From: Spirochaetota bacterium
GTDB lineage: Bacteria; Spirochaetota; JAHITG01
Reading direction: 5' to 3'
Length of the DNA stretch: 13,888 nucleotides
Assembly: GCA_018817865.1 (NCBI GenBank)
Contig: JAHITG010000247.1
Coordinates: 1-13,888 of the forward strand
Below the pieces are notes generated by a model that ran no database searches, was not told the DNA's origin, and saw only the letters and a program-made list of their open reading frames with translations. The first letter of the stretch is position 1, and every line of letters begins with the position of its first letter. Both the position numbers and the translations under genes were made by a program. Of the stretch, positions 7,291-13,141 are shown one piece after another.

Positions 7291-7833
7291 TTATCCGTCA
7301 TTATGTTCACTGAATATACAGCCGCAGTATCGTTGTCTGTAAAGCCCATACTTTTTAGATAAATTAATTCCTTCTTTCCAGCCTGACCGGAAGTCCTGAT
7401 AATGAAATTTTATAGAGAATTCTTTCCCGACTTTTAAAGAGATTTCTTTAATATCTTCATGATATTGATATTTACTGTACAGTAGTGTTGATGTAAAGCT
7501 TGAATAATTCTTCTTTTTTGCATATTCCGCGGTTTTTTTAAGACGCATCCAATAACATGCTCTGCATCTGTCTTTTTTATCTAATTTTTTTCCACCGGGT
7601 CTTGTATGGTTCAACCAGGTATCGATGTTGTATTGATCTTCATAAATAACCTCTGCGCTCTTTATTGCCTGATATCTGTATAAAGAATTAATCCGCCTTT
7701 CATACTCTGAAAAGGGGTGGATATTGGGGTTATACCAGAAAACGGTAATATTAAAATCATTATTTAATTCTTCAAACGGGTACGAAAGACACGGACTGCA
7801 GCAGGCATGGATCAATAAAGAAGGTTTTTCCAT
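7291..7833 (-). CDS. queH: Epoxyqueuosine reductase QueH
   Basis: The product has 180 residues, the usual length for QueH (DUF208). Key residues are the N-terminal HACCSPC (C11, C12, C15), WYNPNIHPFSEYERR, DRCRACYWMRL (C90, C93), TSTLLYSKYQ and the C-terminal RQRYCGCIFSE (C170, C172). These cysteines are those the family uses for an iron-sulfur cluster plus an extra iron. QueH reduces epoxyqueuosine to queuosine in tRNA and is unrelated to the cobalamin enzyme QueG. The gene begins 6 nt after the MEMO/AMMECR1 gene ends, so the two are probably co-transcribed. The Shine-Dalgarno is weak or absent. No other queuosine gene is in the window. Confidence 0.93.
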   Translation of the reverse strand: MEKPSLLIHACCSPCLSYPFEELNNDFNITVFWYNPNIHPFSEYERRINSLYRYQAIKSAEVIYEDQYNIDTWLNHTRPGGKKLDKKDRCRACYWMRLKKTAEYAKKKNYSSFTSTLLYSKYQYHEDIKEISLKVGKEFSIKFHYQDFRSGWKEGINLSKKYGLYRQRYCGCIFSEHNDG

Positions 7834-7839
7834 ATCATT

Positions 7840-9348
7840 TTATTCGCTGAACACGATAGCTGTAAAAACTTCAAATGAAGTACCGCTCTTCCATTCATCA
7901 GGAGAGAGCCCGGCTTTTGAGCTGAGATGAGAAAGAGTTGTCTCCAGGTCCCATTTCTGTTCCGGTGCAACCTGCGGGAGGAATACTGACTGGTGGAAGC
8001 CTTTCTTTAAAATGATCCCGTGTTTTCCGATCACAATATCCTTATAGGAATTTACAGGTGTAGGGGGCGTAAGGACCGAGATCTCTATCTTGATATTTTT
8101 TAATTCTTTTTCCGTAACCTGGGGGAACCGGTGGTCTTTGCTTGATGCATTTATCGCATTATCTATGACTGCCTGATAAAGCGGTTTGATAGGAACTATA
8201 TACCCGATACATCCTCTTAAATTATGATCTATATTAAGTGTTACAAAAGCTCCGGCATCCTGTTTCAGCTTATCATTTTTGATCTTGAAATCAGGGATCT
8301 TTTTATTTTTAACATGGCTTTCAAGAGTTTCTCTTGCGATCTTCAGAAGAAATTTCTTTTCGTCTTCTGTTAAACTGAAACTATCTTTTTCTTCCCCCTC
8401 CGGGGAGTGATTTTTTTTTGATGTAATAGCCATAGATGCATACCCCACAACTCTTTCTTTGATCCAGGTCATATCACCTGAATTTTTATAATCCAGTAAA
8501 GTGATGCTTGTATCTTTAAATAATTTAGCTGTTTCTAAAAGGACAGCAACCGCGCTTAATCCGCACTGGCATGTAACCAGATTAGGTATCTTCATTTTTT
8601 CGATATCACTTTCTCTGTTGATCAATTCTAATGTTTTAAAATTTGTAATCAAGTTTATTGTTTCATTATCCACTTTGACCGCATTTTTCTGATCCGGATA
8701 ATGAGAAAGATCCGAACTTACCACGATCAGTATATTCTTTTCTGTTTGTATAATATTATAGAGAGCTTTGGCCATAGCCCCTAATATTTTACTGTCTATC
8801 TTTCCAAAAAGAACAGGAACTATGGTAAAATCATTTTTTAGTGCAGTCTGTAAAAAAGGAAGCTGGACCTCCAGGGAGTGTTCCCATTCATGAGCTTTCG
8901 GAACAAATGTAATGGAGGGATACCATTCTTTAATCTTTTTTACTACAGATTCATTAATAGGGAGATTACCGAGAGGGGTTTGGTATGCTCCTTTCGGGTA
9001 GACAGAAGGGGTTTCAAGAAAAGTGCGATGAGAACCCCCGAGGAGTATGACAGTATCGATCTTTTTATTCTCAAGAAGCTTATATGCATGCGCCGCAACC
9101 TTGCCGGAATAAGTGTACCCGGCATGCGGTACGATCAATCCCATCAGGTGCCCGAAGGGGAGGGTTTCTGGTTTTTCTATTTCTTTAAAATATGAATTGA
9201 TCTGCTCTTTCAGGTCTTTGGCATCTTTTGGATAGAACTGTCCTGCCACGGCATTTTTTCGGATGTTACTGTTTTTCGTATCGGAATCGTTACATCCGGA
9301 TAAAAGGATAATGATCAAAAGCAGAAGAGTGTTGATTATTTTTTTCAT
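7840..9348 (-). CDS. Lipoprotein fusion of MEMO1-like (AmmeMemoRadiSam B) and AMMECR1-like (AmmeMemoRadiSam A) domains
   Basis: The product has 502 residues. Residues 1-19 form a lipoprotein signal: MKK, a hydrophobic core, and the lipobox LLSGC with C19 as the lipidated cysteine. The MEMO domain (~30-310) shows AVAGQFYP, VPHAGYTYSG (H75), LLGGSHR (H107), EHSLEVQLPFL, SSDLSHYP and CQCG (C262). The equivalents of H75, H107 and C262 are the metal-binding triad in human MEMO1. A charged linker (~311-335) leads to an AMMECR1 domain (~336-502) with the diagnostic LRGCIGYI plus DHRFP and ISVLTPP. The two families are usually annotated with a radical SAM partner as the AmmeMemoRadiSam system, which has no established bacterial function; that partner is not in the window. 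The lipoprotein signal would place both domains outside the cytoplasm. No Shine-Dalgarno precedes the ATG, and queH follows by 6 nt. Confidence 0.9.
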   Translation of the reverse strand: MKKIINTLLLLIIILLSGCNDSDTKNSNIRKNAVAGQFYPKDAKDLKEQINSYFKEIEKPETLPFGHLMGLIVPHAGYTYSGKVAAHAYKLLENKKIDTVILLGGSHRTFLETPSVYPKGAYQTPLGNLPINESVVKKIKEWYPSITFVPKAHEWEHSLEVQLPFLQTALKNDFTIVPVLFGKIDSKILGAMAKALYNIIQTEKNILIVVSSDLSHYPDQKNAVKVDNETINLITNFKTLELINRESDIEKMKIPNLVTCQCGLSAVAVLLETAKLFKDTSITLLDYKNSGDMTWIKERVVGYASMAITSKKNHSPEGEEKDSFSLTEDEKKFLLKIARETLESHVKNKKIPDFKIKNDKLKQDAGAFVTLNIDHNLRGCIGYIVPIKPLYQAVIDNAINASSKDHRFPQVTEKELKNIKIEISVLTPPTPVNSYKDIVIGKHGIILKKGFHQSVFLPQVAPEQKWDLETTLSHLSSKAGLSPDEWKSGTSFEVFTAIVFSE

Positions 9349-9355
9349 AATAGCA

Positions 9356-9383
9356 AGGATAATACCATAGAAAAAAGTGTCAA
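9356..9383 (-). promoter_or_regulatory. Putative promoter of the MEMO/AMMECR1-queH operon, near-leaderless
   Basis: On the minus strand a perfect TTGACA (plus 9378-9383) is followed after 16 bp by TATCCT (plus 9356-9361). Only 7 nt separate the -10 box from the ATG at 9348-9346, so transcription would begin at or within a base or two of the start codon. The absence of a Shine-Dalgarno agrees with a leaderless message. Confidence 0.5.
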
Positions 9384-9407
9384 GACATTTTTCTCTTTAA
9401 GGCCAGA

Positions 9408-9450
9408 CCTTGAAATTTGAAAGTTGCGCAGTAACTTTCAAATTTCAAGG
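9408..9450. repeat. Perfect 18-bp inverted repeat (hairpin A)
   Basis: CCTTGAAATTTGAAAGTT (9408-9425) is exactly complementary to AACTTTCAAATTTCAAGG (9433-9450), with the 7-nt loop GCGCAGT. There is no T-tract on either side. Its last two G residues are shared with the left end of the adjacent fold-back element. Arm composition resembles hairpin C at 9568-9598 (both start CCYTGAAATT), suggesting related repeat modules. Confidence 0.9.
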
Positions 9451-9532
9451 GGCTGTTGCCCAAATAAAATTTTATATAATTTTATATGTAGCAAGGGGCT
9501 TTAGCCCCGCTTTAATATAAAAAAAGGCGCCC

Positions 9533-9561
9533 CCATGGGAATTTCCAGAAAATTCCCATGG
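9533..9561. repeat. 12-bp perfect hairpin (hairpin B) inside the fold-back element
   Basis: CCATGGGAATTT (9533-9544) pairs with AAATTCCCATGG (9550-9561) around a 5-nt loop. A GGCGCC palindrome (9526-9531) and a run of A lie directly to its left. Confidence 0.85.
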
Positions 9562-9567
9562 CTATTT

Positions 9568-9598
9568 CCCTGAAATTGTTCATAGAACAATTTCAGGG
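9568..9598. repeat. 14-bp perfect hairpin (hairpin C) inside the fold-back element
   Basis: CCCTGAAATTGTTC (9568-9581) pairs with GAACAATTTCAGGG (9585-9598) around the loop ATA. Its right arm ends within the GGGGCTAAAG arm (9597-9606) of the larger structure, so full formation of both would compete for two bases. Confidence 0.85.
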
Positions 9599-9708
9599 GG
9601 CTAAAGGGGCTTGCTACATTTTTATCCTTTGAGCAACAGCCCCTCAAGACTTGACCCCAAAAGACAGGTTAAAATATTTTTTAATCTTTCGATATATCAT
9701 ATAAGCAA

Positions 9709-9736
9709 TTGACTTTAAAAAATAAATTAATAGATT
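9709..9736 (+). promoter_or_regulatory. Weak candidate promoter for the TPR-protein operon
   Basis: TTGACT (9709-9714), one mismatch from consensus, is followed after 16 bp by TAGATT (9731-9736), a four-of-six -10 match. The start codon at 9755 is only 18 nt further and has a weak GGTGA ribosome site at 9747-9751, so the leader would be very short. The region is AT-rich, which limits confidence. Confidence 0.3.
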
Positions 9737-9754
9737 ATAGCATATCGGTGAATT

Positions 9755-12163
9755 ATGGCTAAAGACGAAAAAGAGAAGGAACTGGATCCTGAAAAAGAAC
9801 TTGAAGAGATAAATAAAGTATTAAGTGAGCTTGATCTTGATTCTGACGGAACAGTTGGCGGTGCTGATTCTTTTGTATCGGTTTCACAGAAAAAACCTGT
9901 TAAGCCTTCGCAGGAACCACCTGTTGCTTCTCCTCCGAAAGAAGCACCACTGGAGGAACCACTTGTAGTCCCTCCCCCTGAGGAGGCACCTGTTGCTTCG
10001 CCTCCGGAAGAAGCACCACCTGAGGAACCACCTGTAGTCCCACCTCCTGAAGAAGCGCCTTTTTCTGAGGATAAAGTACCTTCAACAGAAAAATCCATAT
10101 CAGATGAACTATCGTTTTTAGACCAGCTTGATTCTGCTGCTCCGCCTGTATCTCCTCCTTCAGAGGAAATTCCTCCTCCTGAAACTCCTCTTACAGGGGA
10201 GCCGGAAATACAGGAAGTGATTCCTCCCCCTGAGGAGCCGGAAATACAAGAAGTGATTCCTCCTTTTGAAGAACCTCCTGTTCAAAAGGATAAAGGTATT
10301 GAACTTACGGATGACCAGGTTCTGCAGATCCATAAAAGGATCTCGACCTTCAAAGGACAATTAAAAAAGGTAACTACCCGTGTTATTGTCAATGAAGAGC
10401 TGCCTTCTGAAGATTTGATGGTCCTGTTCGATCATCTTCTTTCAGGAGAAAAACCTGCCGCGATCAGATCTTTTCTTGAACAGAAATTGAATATAGCCAT
10501 AAAAGAAGGTCCGGTAATACCTCTTGCCAAAGGTCCTGCAAAGTTAAAACCATCCTTTTTTGATGTGATCAGTCATGATTTTATCCCTATTATTCGATTG
10601 GCCATTCCTGTTCTTGCCGGGCTGATTCTACTTGGATGGCTTGTCATCAATCCGTTGTTGAAGAAGGGCAGTGCAGGCAGGCTGATAAAGAAGGGAGTAG
10701 AGTTGATCCATACGGATAAATCTCAGAATTTCACTAAAGCAGAGGAGAAATTCAAACAGGCCCTGGCAATTAAGAAAAATTATTATGAGGCTTATCTGGA
10801 GTATGGTGATGCATATTCAGACGTTAACAAGTTTGATAAAGCAGAAAAGAAGTATAAAGAACTTTTACAGATAGATGAGGATTATAAGGCTTCTTATTTA
10901 AAACTTGGTGATCTGTATGACAAACAGGAACTGTATGATGCCGCTATTGCAGAATATAATAAGGTATTGGAAATCGATAAAAATGATATTACGGCATTGG
11001 ATAAGAAAGCAAAGATCTATTACGATAAAAAAAAGGAGCCGGAAAAATCAAGACAGATCTATCAGGATATTATTGATAAGGAACCAAAAAACATTAAAGC
11101 TCATTACGGAATACTCTCTATTCATATTAAGAATAATGATCTTGACAGCATTGAAAAAGAGCATTATCAGGTGTTATCGCTTGGAAAAAAGTATAAAGAT
11201 CTTGAAAAATTAACAGCCCTTGCAGCATTCTATATTGATCATAAAACAGATATTGCTGCCAAAAAAGAGGACCTTTACAATAAAGCGGAAGATACGCTAA
11301 ACCGGGTATTGGTAGAAGACAGGAAATATTCCGAAGCTTATTTCCAGTATGCCAGACTGCACCGGTCCAGAAGGGATTACAGGAATTCACAGGCAGCAAT
11401 AGAGAATGCTATTAAATATGACGAAAAACAGGTAAAATACTATAATTTTTTAGGAGAGATCTTTCTTATTGGAAAAAAGATAAATCTGGCAATTGAACAA
11501 TTTGAGGAAGGACGTGGTATTGATCCGAGCTTTACAAAGATCCTTTATAACCTTGGTAATATTAATTATTATGAACTGGATAATTACGGCGAAGCAAAAG
11601 AGCTGTATGTGAATGCCGTAAAAGATAAAGAGCTTTCAGATGAATATTATGATCTCAACTACAATCTCGGATGGCTCTTCTACAAGGATTATGACCTTGA
11701 AAATGCTAATAAATTTTTTAATAAGGCCCGTGAATTGTACAAAAAAGATAATCCTTATATCAGTTTTGCTTTAGGGAATACCTATTTGAAATTAGGAAGA
11801 TACGATCTGGCAAGCGGGGAGTACCTTGATATTATCGATCAGTTTAAGGAAAAATACGGCGAATATCCGAAGGTCAACGCAGGAAATAATGAAATGGTTG
11901 ACGCCATGAAGCTTTTAAGTGCTGTATATAACAATCTGGGTGTATGTAAAATCAACAGTTACGATGAGAAGAAAGCACTGGTTTATTTCTGGAAAGCAGT
12001 GGAATCTGCAAAGAAGCTTGGATTTGCAAATGAGAATTCATCTGCGAGAGCAAATATTCAGTATGTTCTACAGGGTAAAAACAAGATAATTAGTGACCCT
12101 GAGATGTATGATGAATTAAAGAAAGTCCTGGCTAAAGATCCCTATGGTACGATCCCGTTTTAA
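9755..12163 (+). CDS. Single-pass membrane TPR-repeat protein with Pro/Glu-rich cytoplasmic tract
   Basis: The product has 802 residues. Residues 1-45 are highly charged (K/E/D). Residues ~46-175 are dominated by Pro and Glu and contain two tandem-repeat arrays (separate entries). Residues ~180-260 look like a small helical domain (TDDQVLQIHKRIS...). One membrane helix follows at ~279-300 (LAIPVLAGLILLGWLVI). From ~310 to the end there are around ten TPR-like repeats, for example EAYLEYGDAYSDVNKFDKAEKKYKE-type units and YISFALGNTYLKLGRYDLASGEY-type units. With no signal peptide before the acidic N-terminus, the likely topology is N-terminus in the cytoplasm and TPR array in the periplasm. TPR arrays scaffold protein complexes; the partner is unknown and I recognise no named family. 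It overlaps the next gene by 20 nt. Confidence 0.85.
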   Translation: MAKDEKEKELDPEKELEEINKVLSELDLDSDGTVGGADSFVSVSQKKPVKPSQEPPVASPPKEAPLEEPLVVPPPEEAPVASPPEEAPPEEPPVVPPPEEAPFSEDKVPSTEKSISDELSFLDQLDSAAPPVSPPSEEIPPPETPLTGEPEIQEVIPPPEEPEIQEVIPPFEEPPVQKDKGIELTDDQVLQIHKRISTFKGQLKKVTTRVIVNEELPSEDLMVLFDHLLSGEKPAAIRSFLEQKLNIAIKEGPVIPLAKGPAKLKPSFFDVISHDFIPIIRLAIPVLAGLILLGWLVINPLLKKGSAGRLIKKGVELIHTDKSQNFTKAEEKFKQALAIKKNYYEAYLEYGDAYSDVNKFDKAEKKYKELLQIDEDYKASYLKLGDLYDKQELYDAAIAEYNKVLEIDKNDITALDKKAKIYYDKKKEPEKSRQIYQDIIDKEPKNIKAHYGILSIHIKNNDLDSIEKEHYQVLSLGKKYKDLEKLTALAAFYIDHKTDIAAKKEDLYNKAEDTLNRVLVEDRKYSEAYFQYARLHRSRRDYRNSQAAIENAIKYDEKQVKYYNFLGEIFLIGKKINLAIEQFEEGRGIDPSFTKILYNLGNINYYELDNYGEAKELYVNAVKDKELSDEYYDLNYNLGWLFYKDYDLENANKFFNKARELYKKDNPYISFALGNTYLKLGRYDLASGEYLDIIDQFKEKYGEYPKVNAGNNEMVDAMKLLSAVYNNLGVCKINSYDEKKALVYFWKAVESAKKLGFANENSSARANIQYVLQGKNKIISDPEMYDELKKVLAKDPYGTIPF
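9920..10057 (+). repeat. Two tandem 69-bp repeats encoding 23-residue Pro/Glu units
   Basis: Two back-to-back in-frame copies (9920-9988 and 9989-10057) begin PVASPP and end VVPPPEEA. They differ at 10 of 69 bases and 3 of 23 residues (K/E, L/P, L/P). Seven of the ten base changes are synonymous or leave a conserved residue, consistent with an older duplication kept for its protein. Confidence 0.9.
10199..10270 (+). repeat. Two tandem 36-bp repeats encoding 12-residue units
   Basis: Two adjacent copies (10199-10234 and 10235-10270) encode EPEIQEVIPPPE and EPEIQEVIPPFE. They differ at 5 of 36 bases and one residue. This is a second, independent array within the same Pro/Glu-rich segment of the TPR protein. 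Confidence 0.9.
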
Positions 12164-13136
12164 GGCTTTAGCACTTTTAAGCGGAGGACTGGACAGTATC
12201 CTGGCTGTAAAGGTCATTCAGCTTCAGGATATTGATGTTGAAGGGATCGTATTTCAATCTTCGTTTTTCAATAATCATAAAGTACATAATATTGCTTCAC
12301 GGTTAGGAATAAAGATACATCCCATTGATATTAACAAAGAATTGATAAGGATCATTGAAAAACCAAAGTATGGCTTTGGAAAAAATATTAATCCCTGTAT
12401 CGATTGTCATTTGCTGATGATATCAAAAGCGTGCGGATTGTTGAAAAAATATAAGGCTGACTTTATCATTACCGGGGAAGTAGCAGGTGAACGGCCTAAA
12501 TCTCAGAATTACAGAGCACTTCAGCTGATCTCAGATCAATGCGGTTGCGGCAGTCTTCTTCTCAGGCCTTTGAGTGCAAAAAAATTACCTGAAACCCGTG
12601 TTGAAGAAGAGGGGATAGTTGATCGTGAAAAGCTGTATGGTATAACAGGGAAAAACAGGAAAGAACAGATTGTATTGGCAGCAAAGTTCGGTATCGATTA
12701 TTATCCGCAGCCGGCAGGCGGATGTCTCCTTACTGTCCCGCGGTTTTCAGACCGCTTGCGGATAAATTTGAAGACCAAAAAATTATCAGGGACAGACCTG
12801 GCTCTGTTGAAATTCGGCCGCCATTTTTTAACTAAAGACGAAGAGAAGATCATTATTGGAAGAGACGAAGAGGATAATAACAGACTCTCTCAGGCTGTTC
12901 CGGAGGGATACCTGATCTTTGAGCTGGATAAAGCAATGGGCCCGCTCGGAGTTCTCTGCAGCACTGAATACCATGCAAAGGAAAATATTATTAAAACAGC
13001 AAGCCTGGTAGTCAGGTACAGTAAGCTAAGAAATGAAAAAACAGTCAGAGTAAAATATTTTAAAAAAGGAGGAGAAGTGCATTTTCTTTCTGTATCCGGC
13101 AAAGATCATAAAGAGCTGGAATTAGAGCATATCTGA
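12144..13136 (+). CDS. PP-loop ATPase related to tRNA thiouridylases (ThiI/MnmA-like)
   Basis: The product has 330 residues. The PP-loop SGGLDS (13-18) binds and adenylates with ATP, as in tRNA-thiolating enzymes. C85 and C88 in NPCIDCH resemble the MnmA 'NPC..CN/K' motif. Further landmarks are ITGEVAGERP (~109-118), QCGCG (132-136), LRPLSAKKLPET, GITGKNRKEQI and PQPAGGCLL with another cysteine near 196. Residues from ~200 form a separate C-terminal region with LKFGRHFLTKDEEKIIIGRDEEDNN-like content, which somewhat recalls NFACT-R/DUF814-type RNA-binding domains; this is tentative. Most likely it puts sulfur into a tRNA uridine, but position 8 versus 34 cannot be told. The ATG lies 20 nt inside the TPR gene with no Shine-Dalgarno; a later start would remove the PP-loop. 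folC follows after 5 nt. Confidence 0.78.
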   Translation: MVRSRFKALALLSGGLDSILAVKVIQLQDIDVEGIVFQSSFFNNHKVHNIASRLGIKIHPIDINKELIRIIEKPKYGFGKNINPCIDCHLLMISKACGLLKKYKADFIITGEVAGERPKSQNYRALQLISDQCGCGSLLLRPLSAKKLPETRVEEEGIVDREKLYGITGKNRKEQIVLAAKFGIDYYPQPAGGCLLTVPRFSDRLRINLKTKKLSGTDLALLKFGRHFLTKDEEKIIIGRDEEDNNRLSQAVPEGYLIFELDKAMGPLGVLCSTEYHAKENIIKTASLVVRYSKLRNEKTVRVKYFKKGGEVHFLSVSGKDHKELELEHI

Positions 13137-13141
13137 ACATC

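Larger units (their letters stand above)
9449..9643. mobile_element. Candidate MITE or REP-type fold-back element with nested inverted repeats
   Basis: The ends are GGGGCTGTTGCCCAAA (9449-9464) and TTTGAGCAACAGCCCC (9628-9643), complementary at 15 of 16 positions and flanked on both sides by TCAA (9445-9448 and 9644-9647), a possible target duplication. Inside, ATGTAGCAAG (9486-9495) pairs with CTTGCTACAT (9610-9619) and CTTTAGCCCC (9499-9508) pairs with GGGGCTAAAG (9597-9606), separated by a GGG/GGG mismatch. Two hairpins (9533-9561 and 9568-9598) branch from the centre. The element encodes no transposase, so it would be non-autonomous. A copy elsewhere in the genome would be needed to prove mobility. 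Confidence 0.55.
9349..9754. other. 406-bp divergent intergenic region with no gene
   Basis: No convincing reading frame occurs here. From left to right it holds the minus-strand promoter, a long perfect hairpin, a fold-back element with nested inverted repeats, an AT-rich stretch with small palindromes such as GATATATC (9691-9698), and a candidate plus-strand promoter for the TPR gene. The hairpins lie between two divergent starts, so they cannot be 3' terminators of either flanking gene. Confidence 0.8.

Noticed and set aside
8878..9195. 105-codon plus-strand frame opposite the MEMO domain
   Set aside because: Antisense to conserved MEMO motifs (EHSLEVQLPFL, LGGSHR); no domain or start signal of its own.
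9408..9643. CRISPR array or intrinsic terminators in the divergent spacer
   Set aside because: The repeats are inverted rather than regularly spaced direct repeats, no spacers or cas genes are present, and the hairpins lack T-tracts and lie upstream of both flanking genes.
9727..10098. Minus-strand reading frame with Gly/Ser-rich repeats opposite the TPR gene
   Set aside because: It is the reverse-complement shadow of the Pro/Glu repeat codons (CCT and GAA read backwards); no ribosome site or recognisable domain.
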